A stretch of DNA of 64,000 nt from Amycolatopsis marina (GCF_900111885.1 NZ_FOKG01000002.1:209825-273824); one strand, 5' to 3'. Positions 36,716 to 45,450 are shown, counted from the stretch's first letter. Program-made: numbers and translations. Notes: a model not told the origin generated them from the sequence alone.

Positions 36716-36830
36716 AATCCACCTTCGGCAGACCCTGTCAATGGGTTGGGACCTACTCCACACCAGGGGTTACCTGACGGGGAACGCAGCACTGGCGATC
36801 CCCACAAAGGCAGCTACAGTGTTCTCACCT

Positions 36831-38030
36831 ATGGAACCGACCGCCACGCGTACCCGCCGCCCGCGCGACCGCAAGAGCCAGCTCGCCGCCGTCGCGGCGC
36901 AGCTGTTTCGTGCCCGTGGCTACCACGGCGTCGGGATCAACGACATCGCCGCCGAGGCCGGGATCACCGGCCCCGCGCTGTACCGGCATTTCGCCGACAA
37001 GCAGGCGATCCTCGCGCACGTGCTGCTCGCCGGCATCGAGGAGATGGAACTGGCGACCGAGCAGACCCTGGCCGGTCCAGGGCAGCCGTCGGCGGACCAG
37101 GTCGAAGCCCTGCTGGCAGAACTTGCCCGCAAGTCCGTCGAGCGCAGGGAGGCCGCCGCCCTGTGGCGGTGGGAGGGGCGCCACCTGGCGCAGGAGGACC
37201 AGCGGGAGATCCGCCACCGCTCCGCGGCGATGTTGCGTTCCTGGTCCCACGCCCTGCGGCAGATTCGTCCGGAACTCGGCGAGGACGACGCGGAACTGCT
37301 CTGCTGGGCCGGGATGAGCGTGTTCGGCAGCGTGTCGGTCCACCACACCAGCATCGCGAAGAAGCGGTTCTGCGAACTGCTGGTCCAGCTCGCGCAGCGA
37401 GTACTGCACGTACGGCTCCCCGAGCAGGACGCCGACCACTCCCCCGTGCCACCCGCGTTGGGCCTGGGCACGGCGTCCCGCAGGGAGCAGGTGCTCAGCG
37501 CGGCAACCGACCTGTTCCACCAGCGCGGCTTCCACGCCGTGAGCATGGAGGACATCGGCGCCGCGGCCGGTATCGCGGGCCCGAGCGTCTATCGGCATTT
37601 CCCGAGCAAGGCGAGCCTGGTCACCGCGATCGGCAAGCGGGCGGCCGAACGGCTCGCACTGGGCGCCGAGTACGCCCTGCGCACGAGTGCCCCCGCCGAC
37701 GAACGGGAGGCGTTGCGGCGCCTGGCGGAGTCCTACGTCCGCACGCTCACCGGTAGCGCCGAACTCGCGGTCTCCTTCGCGGGTGGTCCGCTCGGCGTCA
37801 CCGACGAACGCGACCGGGCCGAGCTGATCCGCATCCAGCGGGACTACGTCGCCCAATGGCTGCACCTGCTCGCCGTGGTGCGCCCCGAACTGGGGCCGCG
37901 CGAGGTCAAGATCACCGTGCACGCGGCGCTGACCGTCGCCAACGACCTGGCGCGTACCCGGCGGACGAGCGGACGGCCGCATCTCGCTGCCGAGCTGACG
38001 GCGATGATGAGCGCCGTCCTCGGGCTCTGA
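36831..38030 (+). CDS. Tandem double TetR-family regulator
   Basis: A 399-residue regulator made of two complete TetR units in one chain. The first helix-turn-helix is at residues 16-60 (QLAAVAAQLFRARGYHGVG, AGITGPALYRHFADKQAIL). The second is at residues 218-262 (QVLSAATDLFHQRGFHAVS, AGIAGPSVYRHFPSKASL). Each is followed by its own helical ligand domain. Ordinary TetR proteins are about 200 residues and dimerise, so this chain may act as a built-in dimer. ATG 36831 lies in a clear context. It stands between fadAB and the acyl-CoA dehydrogenase operon, so it likely controls fatty acid oxidation. Confidence 0.85.
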   Translation: MEPTATRTRRPRDRKSQLAAVAAQLFRARGYHGVGINDIAAEAGITGPALYRHFADKQAILAHVLLAGIEEMELATEQTLAGPGQPSADQVEALLAELARKSVERREAAALWRWEGRHLAQEDQREIRHRSAAMLRSWSHALRQIRPELGEDDAELLCWAGMSVFGSVSVHHTSIAKKRFCELLVQLAQRVLHVRLPEQDADHSPVPPALGLGTASRREQVLSAATDLFHQRGFHAVSMEDIGAAAGIAGPSVYRHFPSKASLVTAIGKRAAERLALGAEYALRTSAPADEREALRRLAESYVRTLTGSAELAVSFAGGPLGVTDERDRAELIRIQRDYVAQWLHLLAVVRPELGPREVKITVHAALTVANDLARTRRTSGRPHLAAELTAMMSAVLGL

Positions 38031-38045
38031 TCCCGGGGAACCCCA

Positions 38046-38108
38046 CCGGAACTGCCAGTTCGAGCCCCGGAACTGCCAACTCACGCGCCGGAACTGCCAA
38101 TTCGACCG
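38046..38108. repeat. 21-bp tandem repeat, three copies
   Basis: Three head-to-tail 21-base units, each starting CCGGAACTGCCA, at 38046-38066, 38067-38087 and 38088-38108. They differ mainly in the last nine bases. The same unit occurs at 29965-30018. The array lies 15 bases after the double-TetR stop. Confidence 0.9.
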
Positions 38109-38151
38109 CGGGACGTGACCCGGTACTGGCGTGGGTGGACGCGAGACGCTA

Positions 38152-38169
38152 ACCTACTGGCGAGTAGGT
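38152..38169. promoter_or_regulatory. Candidate TetR operator before acyl-CoA dehydrogenase operon
   Basis: ACCTACTGGCGAGTAGGT is a perfect 7-4-7 palindrome located 38 bases before the first acyl-CoA dehydrogenase start. Its size and symmetry match TetR-family operators, and a tandem TetR gene ends about 120 bases upstream. Confidence 0.6.
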
Positions 38170-38206
38170 AAGCGAGGCCGGACCCCGGCTGATGGGAGAC
38201 GCGACG

Positions 38207-39532
38207 ATGGTTGCGCCGCAGAAGAAACGAGACGCGATGGGCTTCGGCCTTGCCGCGTTGACCCGGCTCGCCGGAACCAAGGCGATCGACCGGATCGGCT
38301 TGCGCAAGCCGGTGCAGAATCTGGTCTCGGCCGGGACCCGCAACGGCTTCCGGGCCGCCGGCGCGGCCAACCGGACGTTCAAGTCGGTGCAGCGCCTCGG
38401 CAAGCCCGCCCGCCTGGCGCCGAGCCACGACACCGGGTTGTTCGACCTGACGCCGTCGGAAGAGCAGCAGATGATCGTGGACACGGTCACCGACTTCGCG
38501 GCCGAGCAGCTACGCCCGGCCGCGGCGGAGGCCGACGCGAAGGCCGCCGCACCGGACGGTCTGCTGAGCAGGGCCACCGAACTGGGTGTCACCCTCGTCG
38601 GGATTCCCGAGGAACTCGGCGGCATCGGCACCGAGCGCTCGGTGGTGACCGGCGCGTTGGTGGCCGAGGCCATGGCACACGGGGATCTGAGCCTCGCGGT
38701 TTCTGTGCTCGCGCCGTCCGCGGTGAGCACGGCACTCGTGCAGTGGGGCGACGCCGAACAGCAGGCGACCTACCTGCCGTCGTTCGTCGGCGAGAACGTG
38801 CCCGCGGCGGCGCTCGCACTGCAGGAGCGAGTCGCGCTGTTCGACCCCTTCAAGCCGACCACAAAGGCCCGGCGTACCCCGAAGGGCTACCAGCTCGACG
38901 GCGTGAAGTCGCTCGTGCCGCGCGCGGCACAGGCCGAACTGTTCATCGTGTCCGCCGATCTGGAGGGGCGCGGCCCGGCGCTGTTCATCGTCGAGTCGTC
39001 CACGGCGGGCGTGAGCATCGAGGCCGAGCCCGCGATGGGCCTGCGCGGCGCCGCGACCGGCAGTGTGCACCTGGACAAGGTCTCGCTGCCCGCTGGCGCG
39101 CTGCTCGGCGACGGCAAGGCCGAGGTCGTCACGGAGGTCGTCCGGCTCTCCCGCCTGGGGTGGGCGGCACTGGCGGCGGGCACCGGCAAGGCCGTGCTCG
39201 ACTACGTCGTCCCCTATGTCAACGAGCGTCAGGCGTTCGGCGAGCCGGTGAGCCACCGGCAGGGCGTCGCTTTCCAGGTTGCCGACATGGCGATCGAGCT
39301 CGAAGGGCTCCGGCTGGTGATGCTGCGGGCGGCCGCGCGGGCCGAGCAGGGCAAGCCGTACGCCAGGGAGGTCGCGCTGGCCCGCAAGCTCGCGACGGAC
39401 AAGGGAATGCAGATCGGCAGTGTCGGAGTTCAGCTGCTCGGCGGACACGGCTTCGTCAAGGAACACCCGGTTGAGCGCTGGTATCGGGACCTGCGCGCCA
39501 TCGGCGTGCTGGAAGGCGTCGTCCTGCTCTGA
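38207..39532 (+). CDS. Acyl-CoA dehydrogenase, FadE24-like
   Basis: A 441-residue FAD enzyme. An N-terminal extension of about 65 residues (RDAMGFGLAALTRLAGTKAI, then GLRKPVQNLV) precedes the dehydrogenase fold. It resembles mycobacterial FadE24, which also has this extension. The fold is seen in FDLTPSEEQQMIVDTVTDFA, the central beta domain and ERQAFGEPVSHRQGVAFQVADMA. The C-terminal GVLEGVVLL keeps a Glu in the usual catalytic-base region but lacks the common EGTxxIQ form. ATG 38207 has GGAGA seven bases upstream; ATG 38192 is in frame but lacks a site. It forms an operon with the next dehydrogenase. Confidence 0.85.
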   Translation: MVAPQKKRDAMGFGLAALTRLAGTKAIDRIGLRKPVQNLVSAGTRNGFRAAGAANRTFKSVQRLGKPARLAPSHDTGLFDLTPSEEQQMIVDTVTDFAAEQLRPAAAEADAKAAAPDGLLSRATELGVTLVGIPEELGGIGTERSVVTGALVAEAMAHGDLSLAVSVLAPSAVSTALVQWGDAEQQATYLPSFVGENVPAAALALQERVALFDPFKPTTKARRTPKGYQLDGVKSLVPRAAQAELFIVSADLEGRGPALFIVESSTAGVSIEAEPAMGLRGAATGSVHLDKVSLPAGALLGDGKAEVVTEVVRLSRLGWAALAAGTGKAVLDYVVPYVNERQAFGEPVSHRQGVAFQVADMAIELEGLRLVMLRAAARAEQGKPYAREVALARKLATDKGMQIGSVGVQLLGGHGFVKEHPVERWYRDLRAIGVLEGVVLL

Positions 39533-39563
39533 GCGCCCCGCTCACCGACTTCGGAAGGTCATC

Positions 39564-40778
39564 ATGATCAATCTCGAAACCCCCAAGAAGGCCGGGGCAC
39601 TGGTCAACCAGGCGTACCAGGCCGCCGCCGAGGTGTTCCGGCCCATCTCACGAAAGTACGACAGGGCCGAGCACACCTACCCCGCCGAGCTGGACATGTT
39701 CGCGGCGCTGCTGGACGGGCTGAACTCCTCGGGTGAGGGTGGCGCGGGCGCGTCCGGCGTGCGCAGGGACGACAAGTCCGACGCCGCGAGCTCGGGTACC
39801 CGCAACGGCGCCAACCTGAGCACCGTGCTCGGCACGATCGAGATGTGCTGGGGCGACGTGGGACTGTTGCTGTCGATGCCGCGCCAGGGACTCGGCAACG
39901 CGGCGATCGCCTCCGTGGCCAACGACGAGCAGCTCGAGCGGTTCGCCAGCATCTGGGCGGCGATGGCCATTACCGAGCCGGGCTGCGGCTCGGACTCCGC
40001 GGCCATCACCACCACGGCCCGTAAGGACGGCGACCACTACGTCCTCAACGGCGAGAAGATCTTCGTCACCGCGGGACAGCGCGCCGACGCCGTCGTGGTG
40101 TGGGCGACCCTGGACAAGAGCAAGGGCCGCGCGGCAATCAAGTCCTTTGTGGTCGAAAAGGGCACACCGGGCTTCGAGGTGGTCCGGGTGGAGCACAAGC
40201 TCGGTATCCGCGCCTCCGACACGGCCGTGCTGCGGTTCGAGGACTGCCGGGTGCCAAAGGAGAACCTGCTCGGCAACCCGGAGATCGACACCAAGTCCGG
40301 CTTCGCCGGGGTGATGCAGACCTTCGACAACACCCGCCCGCTGGTGGCCGCCATGGCCATCGGCGTCGCGCGCGCCGCGCTGGAGGAGACAGCGCGCATC
40401 CTCGCCGAGGCGGGGGTGACGGTCGACTACGACAAGCCGGCCAACTCGCAGCACGCGGCAGCGGCCGCGTACCTGGAGCTGGAGGCGGACTACGAGTCGG
40501 CGTACCTGCTGACCATGGAGTCGGCCTGGATGGCGGACAACCGCAAGCCGAACTCGCTGCAGGCCTCCATGGCGAAGGCGAAGGCAGGCCGTTCGGTCGT
40601 GGACATCACCCTGCGCTGCGTGGAACTCGCCGGGGCGGTCGGGTTCACCGAGGAGTCGCTGCTGGAGAAGTGGAGCCGGGATGCCAAGATCCTGGACATC
40701 TTCGAAGGCACACAACAGATCCAGCAGCTGATCGTGGCCCGCAAGGTACTCGGCAAGACCTCCGCCGAACTGAAGTAG
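39564..40778 (+). CDS. Acyl-CoA dehydrogenase, FadE23-like
   Basis: A 404-residue flavoenzyme catalysing alpha,beta-oxidation of an acyl-CoA. It has MAITEPGCGSDSAAITTTARKDGDHYVLNGEK split across the FAD-contact region, and WSRDAKILDIFEGTQQIQ at the C-terminus, where the Glu is the catalytic base. The start INLETPKKAGALVNQAYQAA fits FadE23-type proteins. ATG 39564 has GGAAGG eight bases upstream. The pairing with the FadE24-like gene matches the mycobacterial pair, and the two may form one heteromeric enzyme; this is inference from that resemblance. Confidence 0.9.
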   Translation: MINLETPKKAGALVNQAYQAAAEVFRPISRKYDRAEHTYPAELDMFAALLDGLNSSGEGGAGASGVRRDDKSDAASSGTRNGANLSTVLGTIEMCWGDVGLLLSMPRQGLGNAAIASVANDEQLERFASIWAAMAITEPGCGSDSAAITTTARKDGDHYVLNGEKIFVTAGQRADAVVVWATLDKSKGRAAIKSFVVEKGTPGFEVVRVEHKLGIRASDTAVLRFEDCRVPKENLLGNPEIDTKSGFAGVMQTFDNTRPLVAAMAIGVARAALEETARILAEAGVTVDYDKPANSQHAAAAAYLELEADYESAYLLTMESAWMADNRKPNSLQASMAKAKAGRSVVDITLRCVELAGAVGFTEESLLEKWSRDAKILDIFEGTQQIQQLIVARKVLGKTSAELK

Positions 40779-40823
40779 CCACCCGCTCGTACGCCCGGAC
40801 CTCCGGCCCCAGGGATGGTGCGT

Positions 40824-40847
40824 CTGCAAGTACCACCAAGCAAGATC
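40824..40847. repeat. 24-bp interspersed repeat, single copy
   Basis: CTGCAAGTAC followed by CACCAAGCAAGATC, in the plus direction, 45 bases after the acyl-CoA dehydrogenase stop. It matches the copies at 15844, 15937 (inverted) and 47770 (inverted) with at most one change, and similarity continues about 15 bases upstream into the flank. Confidence 0.85.
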
Positions 40848-40872
40848 ACCGGCGCCGCCAACTAGCCCCAAC

Positions 40873-41033
40873 CGCACTTTCCCGGGAAAGTGCCATCGTC
40901 GTCACCGCACTTTCCCGGGAAAGTGCGGTGGTTGCGTGCGCCGGGTATCGCACTTTCCCGGGAAAGTGCGCGATACGGAACGCTCCACCCGTGGTCGCGG
41001 GCTTGCCTTTCCGCACTTTCCCGGGAAAGTGCG
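40873..41033. repeat. Palindrome-spacer repeat, cluster 2 (four palindromes)
   Basis: Four 22-bp palindromes occur at 40873-40894 (last base changed), 40906-40927, 40949-40970 and 41012-41033. The first spacer is 11 bases, the second 21 bases (GTGGTTGCGTGCGCCGGGTAT), the third 41 bases. The 11-then-21 order is the same as in the cob cluster copy. Confidence 0.9.
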
Positions 41034-41176
41034 TCCTTCGCCAGGCGACACCGGGCCGTTTCGCGTAACCGGGGAGACGAACACCCGTCATCTTGCGGAT
41101 TCGCCGATCGCGCGCCGCGCCCTACCGTGCCAGACAGGGCGCCCGAACCCCGCCGGATCAGCGAAAGGACGCAGAG

Positions 41177-41404
41177 ATGCCAGAACTGCTCGCGAAGGCC
41201 GAGGAACTGGACGCCAGCCCTGGCCTGTTGCGCAACAGTGCCGAGGCCGCCACACCGGCCGTGATCATCACCGGGATCACCGAGATAACCACCGGCGTGA
41301 CCATCGGCATGATCGTTCCGCCTTCGTCGACGATTGCCGCGCGGGCGCCGCGAGACGCCCACGTCGACGCGCTGGTCGCGGTTCGCAGTCGCGCTCTGGG
41401 CTGA
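41177..41404 (+). CDS. 75-residue small protein, precursor-like, before a P450 gene
   Basis: A 75-codon gene with AAAGGA about 11 bases before ATG 41177. The N-terminal part is helical and charged (PELLAKAEELDASPGLLRNS). It is followed by AATPAVIITGITEITTGVTI, a stretch made almost only of Thr, Ile, Val, Gly and Ala, then a PPSS turn and a basic tail. The leader-then-Thr-rich layout recalls ribosomally made peptide precursors such as linaridins or class V lanthipeptides. However, it has no Cys, Trp, Tyr or Phe, and no modifying enzyme is seen apart from the P450 79 bases downstream. A simple hydrophobic protein of unknown role is the safe reading. Confidence 0.55.
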   Translation: MPELLAKAEELDASPGLLRNSAEAATPAVIITGITEITTGVTIGMIVPPSSTIAARAPRDAHVDALVAVRSRALG

Positions 41405-41483
41405 CCGCAAGCCAGGCTCGGTTCCGGGCCGGCGGAACACCGGCGGCCCGGGACCTCTCCACCCGCACGCGAGGAGCACTGCC

Positions 41484-42701
41484 GTGTCCGAAGAGGACGG
41501 TCCAGCGACGGCGGTCGTCGACATCGACGACTCGTTCTTCCAAGACCCCTACTCCGCCTACCGCAAACTGCGCCGCTACGGTGAGGTACACCGGATGTCG
41601 ACCGGACCCGGCCGGGGGCTGTGGCTCGTCACGGGCTACGAGACCGCGATGGCGGCCCTGTCCGACCGGCGGCTCAGCAAGGACTCCGACGCCCTGGCCA
41701 GGGCGATGCAGGTCTCGGTGACCGGTGACGCCGCCGAGGCGGCACGGGCCAGCGCCTACGGCGACTTCATGCGCTCCTTCACCCAGCACGTCAGCGTCGT
41801 CGTGCGCGAACAGCTGCGGCCCGAACTGGTCAACAGGGTCGCCGCCGGACTCCCCGCGATGGTGCACGACATCCTTGACCGGATTCCGTCACCTGCCGGG
41901 GTGAGCGATCTCGTCACGGAGTTCACCATTCCCTACGCGGTGGAGAGCGCCTGCGAACTCATCGGCATCCCTGCGGACCTGCGCCCCCAGGTGACCACCC
42001 TGCTGACGGACACGATCCTGTCGCCGGACCCGGAAATCGAGCAGGCGTCCAGTGTGCGCCTCGCGCGGCTGATCACGGCCCTGATGACCGAACGCCTCGT
42101 ACATCCGCGCGCGGACCTGCTCACCGCCATCAGCACGAAGGTAGCGGACAGCGGCGGACCGGACGAGGACGAGACCGTGCGCGGTGCCATGCTGCTGATG
42201 ATCATCTCGGTGGAAACGACGTTTTCCTTTCTCGGCAACGCGATCTGCGCACTCCTCGCACACCCGGGCGAACTGAGGCGGCTACGCGCAGATCCCGGAC
42301 TGTTCGACAACGCGATGGAGGAACTGCTCCGGTTCGACGGCGCCCACAACATCAGTTCGCTTCGCTGCGTCACCGAGGACCTTGTGCTCGCCGGGACTCC
42401 GCTCGCGGCTGGTGACCTCGTCGCGGTGTCGCTTGCCTCGGCAAATCACGACGAGGCCCGGTTCGAGGACCCTGATCAACTCGACCTGACCCGAACCGTG
42501 TCGGCGCACCTCGCGTTCGGTCACGGGATGCACCGTTGTCTCGGCGCACGCTACGCCCGGCTCCAGGGACGCGCGGCACTAGGCGTGCTCCTGGAGCGCT
42601 TTCCGGCGCTTCAGCTCGCGGTCGATCCGGCCGATGTACCAAGGATATCGAGCGCGTTCCTGCGTTCTGTACACACGCTGCCGGTGGTCCTCACGCCGTG
42701 A
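41484..42701 (+). CDS. Cytochrome P450
   Basis: A 405-residue soluble P450. The heme motif FGHGMHRCLG (residues 345-354) places the ligand at C352, and ExxR is EELLR at E280/R283. The I-helix block, usually AGxET, reads ISVETT at 241-246, so the oxygen-groove Gly is missing. The helix-C HxxxR that normally binds a heme propionate is not evident around residues 85-100. GTG 41484 has GAGGAG eight bases upstream. No ferredoxin gene is nearby. It follows a 75-codon gene, which could be a substrate peptide or an unrelated neighbour. These changes suggest unusual oxidation or a non-monooxygenase role. Confidence 0.9.
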   Translation: MSEEDGPATAVVDIDDSFFQDPYSAYRKLRRYGEVHRMSTGPGRGLWLVTGYETAMAALSDRRLSKDSDALARAMQVSVTGDAAEAARASAYGDFMRSFTQHVSVVVREQLRPELVNRVAAGLPAMVHDILDRIPSPAGVSDLVTEFTIPYAVESACELIGIPADLRPQVTTLLTDTILSPDPEIEQASSVRLARLITALMTERLVHPRADLLTAISTKVADSGGPDEDETVRGAMLLMIISVETTFSFLGNAICALLAHPGELRRLRADPGLFDNAMEELLRFDGAHNISSLRCVTEDLVLAGTPLAAGDLVAVSLASANHDEARFEDPDQLDLTRTVSAHLAFGHGMHRCLGARYARLQGRAALGVLLERFPALQLAVDPADVPRISSAFLRSVHTLPVVLTP

Positions 42702-42711
42702 ACGAGGCGTT

Positions 42712-43098
42712 CTACAGGTCCGGAAACGGGTCCGGCGGAAGAAACTGCTCCGCGGGCGAAAGTTCGGCGTCGACCGCCCGGATCACCGGGACGAACTCCT
42801 CCGGAACTTCCAGTATCAGCGAGCCGATGTGGCAGAGCGGATCCATCGAGCCGGACAACTCCAGTGGCCCCAGCGTGGTCGTACGGGGATACCGTGACCA
42901 GACCGATACCGGCCGGTGCCGCCGGAACCAGCCACAAGCGAGAACCACAATCTCCGTATCCGTCACCACGACAAGGAATCCGGCCATCCCGATCGGTCCG
43001 CGAAGCGTGGTCGCGAAACCGGGGAAAACGTATCGTAGACGCGCTCCATCAGGCAGGAAGGCCGCGCAGCGCCTGCGGACGTCCGCTGACAACGACAT
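42712..43098 (-). CDS. Hypothetical protein (128 aa)
   Basis: A 128-residue protein with no family that I recognise. The middle part alternates hydrophobic strands (GMAGFLVVVTDTEIVVLACGWF, TTTLGPLELSG), giving a beta-rich pattern that resembles PH-like or bacterial PH domains. The ends are charged, and the C-terminus LPPDPFPDL is Pro-rich. It is convergent with the P450 gene, only ten bases apart, and 61 bases downstream of it on the same strand direction lies the PhaC-like gene's 3' neighbour region. No function is inferred. Confidence 0.65.
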   Translation of the reverse strand: MSLSADVRRRCAAFLPDGARLRYVFPGFATTLRGPIGMAGFLVVVTDTEIVVLACGWFRRHRPVSVWSRYPRTTTLGPLELSGSMDPLCHIGSLILEVPEEFVPVIRAVDAELSPAEQFLPPDPFPDL

Positions 43099-43158
43099 GT
43101 CCCCGCACCCCCTTCCCCGCGACTTCCCCTTCCAGGTTAGGCGCTTTGCGGCGCGGCT

Positions 43159-44244
43159 TCAGTGCGCGGAGGCGGTGTCACCCTCGACGTTATCGATCTG
43201 TTGGGTGAGAAACTCGTCGAGGTGACGCCACGTGGTGCCCCGCGCCTTTCGACCGGTCAGCACCCCGAGGTGCCCGCCCGGTGCCACCTCGAACCGCACG
43301 GACGGCGCGTTCTCCAGCAGTCCGACGAGTCTTTCGACGGCGGCCCTCGGTGCGATGCTGTCGTCCGCACCCGCGATCACGAGTGTCGGAGCCTTGACCC
43401 CGGTCAGCGAGATGATGCGGCCGTTGAGGTCCACGGTGCCCTCCGCGAGGTCGTTGGAGCGGAAGAACCGGTGGTAGAGCTGGCCGAACGTCCGACCGGG
43501 GTAGGCGATCATGTTGTCCATGAAGTGATCGACCGCCTCGATCTGCGCGAGGTAGTCGCGATCATCCAGGTTCTTCAGTATCGCCAGCGGCTTGGTGATT
43601 TCCTTGTTGATCCCGGATATCCGGAAGGCTCGGCTGACCAAATAGGACGGTGCACCGCCGAGGGCCCGGTAGAACGGTGTCAGCAGGTGGCCCCCGGTGA
43701 AGTCCACCAGCGGCCGGAACGGCGCGATGAGCGGGATCGCGGTGAAGTCGAACGGCGCGGCTACGGTGGCGATCGAGGCGATCGGCAGGTCGGGCCGGTC
43801 TGCGGCGGTCAGCAGGGAGAAGATGCCGCCGAGGCACCACGCGACGACGTGCACCTCCTGGCCACCGGCGTCCGCGCTGACTCGCTGGATGGCCTTCGGC
43901 AGCACCTCGTCGATCCAGTGCTCGACCCCGAGCCTGCGGTCGGAGAACGCCACGTTGCCGTAGTCGACCAGGTAGGTCCTCCTCCCCGATTCGACCAGGT
44001 GCTCCGCGAGACTGCACCCCCTGCGCAAATCGAAGCACAGGGCGGGTGCGGCCAGCGGCGGCACGAGCAGCACCGGTGGACCTTCGGGCGGACGCGCACC
44101 CGCCGTCATCCGGTACACCGAGCGGTTCGGGCCCTGGTCGATGAGCACCCTCGGCACCGGGCGCAGGTCGGCGACGCCGCCCTGGAAGACCTTGCCGATC
44201 ACGTTGGAGGCCGCGGCGGCCACCCTTGCCGGTGGTGATGACAT
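43159..44244 (-). CDS. PhaC-like alpha/beta hydrolase
   Basis: A 361-residue alpha/beta-hydrolase related to poly(3-hydroxyalkanoate) synthases. The nucleophile elbow is VAWCLGGIFSLL with Cys in the lipase-box position, as in PhaC. The acidic and His positions fall in LVIAGADDSIAPR and APGGHLGVLTG. Early signatures include VLLVPPLAAPALCFDLRRG. ATG 44244 has GAGGAGG upstream. It is shorter than true class I synthases (about 560 residues), which lack this size, so it may act on hydroxyacyl-CoA or polyester in another way. It is divergent from nothing close; the SDR gene lies upstream on the same strand. Confidence 0.8.
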   Translation of the reverse strand: MSSPPARVAAAASNVIGKVFQGGVADLRPVPRVLIDQGPNRSVYRMTAGARPPEGPPVLLVPPLAAPALCFDLRRGCSLAEHLVESGRRTYLVDYGNVAFSDRRLGVEHWIDEVLPKAIQRVSADAGGQEVHVVAWCLGGIFSLLTAADRPDLPIASIATVAAPFDFTAIPLIAPFRPLVDFTGGHLLTPFYRALGGAPSYLVSRAFRISGINKEITKPLAILKNLDDRDYLAQIEAVDHFMDNMIAYPGRTFGQLYHRFFRSNDLAEGTVDLNGRIISLTGVKAPTLVIAGADDSIAPRAAVERLVGLLENAPSVRFEVAPGGHLGVLTGRKARGTTWRHLDEFLTQQIDNVEGDTASAH

Positions 44245-44385
44245 CGCCGCCTCCTCGATCCGCCTGCATCCTCGTCCGGAACGAATCTTGCCTGCCGCGA
44301 TGCCGTTATTCAACAAGCGCAGAAGGCTCGGCGGATCGGAATAATCACACTAAAGTCCACTTCGGACGTGTGACTGTGGCGTGGC

Positions 44386-45264
44386 TTACTTCTTTCCACC
44401 GCCATCCTCGTCGCGAACTCCGGGAGCGCTCTCCGCCGCCCTCGCCTCGTAGCCCGCCCTGGCACTGGAGTGCGCTGCCGAAGCGAGAACCTGGTCACCA
44501 CCGAGCGCGCGCAGCATCCACTCGGCCGCCGCGCGGGGCAGGAGGCGGGTGATCCGGCCGGTGACGTCCAGCGACTTGGGCACGAAGACGTCGAAGCGGG
44601 GACGCTGCAGGGCGTCGACGATCGCCGCAGCGACGTCCTCCGGCTGCACCGACTTGATCATTTTCGCCTCGCCGAGCCCGCTGGCCAGTTCCGTGCGCAC
44701 GATCGCGGGCATCACGCAGGAAACGTCCACACCACTGCCCCGCAGTTCGAGGTGCACCGACTCGGAGAGGCCGACCACCCCGTGCTTGGTGGCGCAGTAG
44801 GTGGCAGCGCCGGGAAAGCCCGCCTTGCCCGCCATCGAGGCCACATTCACGATGTGCCCGCTGCCGCGCGGCCGCATCCGCCGGACCGCCTCCCTGGTCC
44901 CGTGGATGACGGCGTGCAGATTGATCTCCAACTGGCGGCGTGTGGAGCTGTCGTCCTCCTCGTGCAGCGGCGCCAGTGGCATGATCCCGGCGTTGTTGAT
45001 CAGCACGTCGATCGGGCCGAGCCGCCGCTCGACCTCGTCGAGGAAGGCAATGAAGCCGGCGGTGTCGGTGACGTCCAGCTCCAGCGCGAGGGTGTCCGGA
45101 CCCAGCTCACCCGCGGTCTTCTCGGCACGGACCACGTCGAGATCGCCGATCGCCACCTTCGCGCCATGCTGCACGAGCGCCGCCGCCGTCTTCGCGCCGA
45201 TCCCCTGCGCGCCCCCGGTGACCACGATGACCTTGCCCCGCAGTGAACGCACCTGCTTGGCCAT
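44386..45264 (-). CDS. Short-chain dehydrogenase/reductase (classical SDR)
   Basis: A 292-residue classical SDR. Motifs are in order: VTGGAQGIGAKTAAALV (cofactor loop), LINNAGIMPLAPL, the catalytic VASMAGKAGFPGAATYCATKHG with Ser, Tyr and Lys, and a C-terminal tail of about 50 residues typical of lipid-acting SDRs in actinobacteria (RITRLLPRAAAEWMLRALGG). ATG 45264 has GGAGC a few bases upstream. It is upstream of the PhaC-like hydrolase on the same strand with 141 bases between. It probably oxidises or reduces a lipid or steroid hydroxyl group; the substrate is not known. Confidence 0.85.
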   Translation of the reverse strand: MAKQVRSLRGKVIVVTGGAQGIGAKTAAALVQHGAKVAIGDLDVVRAEKTAGELGPDTLALELDVTDTAGFIAFLDEVERRLGPIDVLINNAGIMPLAPLHEEDDSSTRRQLEINLHAVIHGTREAVRRMRPRGSGHIVNVASMAGKAGFPGAATYCATKHGVVGLSESVHLELRGSGVDVSCVMPAIVRTELASGLGEAKMIKSVQPEDVAAAIVDALQRPRFDVFVPKSLDVTGRITRLLPRAAAEWMLRALGGDQVLASAAHSSARAGYEARAAESAPGVRDEDGGGKK

Positions 45265-45450
45265 GCTCCGGCTCCTCTCGTCCTCGTCGACGTCCAGCGG
45301 GCGCACTATTGACACAACGCCAACTGTTCGCACTCATGGTGCACCGAATGCGGCCGGACCACCAGACCCCGTCCGTGGCTCATCGAGCTGTGGTTCAGTG
45401 CGCGCGAATTCGAGTGCGGGCAGACGTCGGCACCGGCTAGCGTCGTCGCC

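Noticed and set aside
40873..41033. Four spaced palindromes as a CRISPR array
   Set aside because: Spacers are 11, 21 and 41 bases and partly conserved between loci, the repeats are perfect palindromes of 22 bases, and no cas genes are present.
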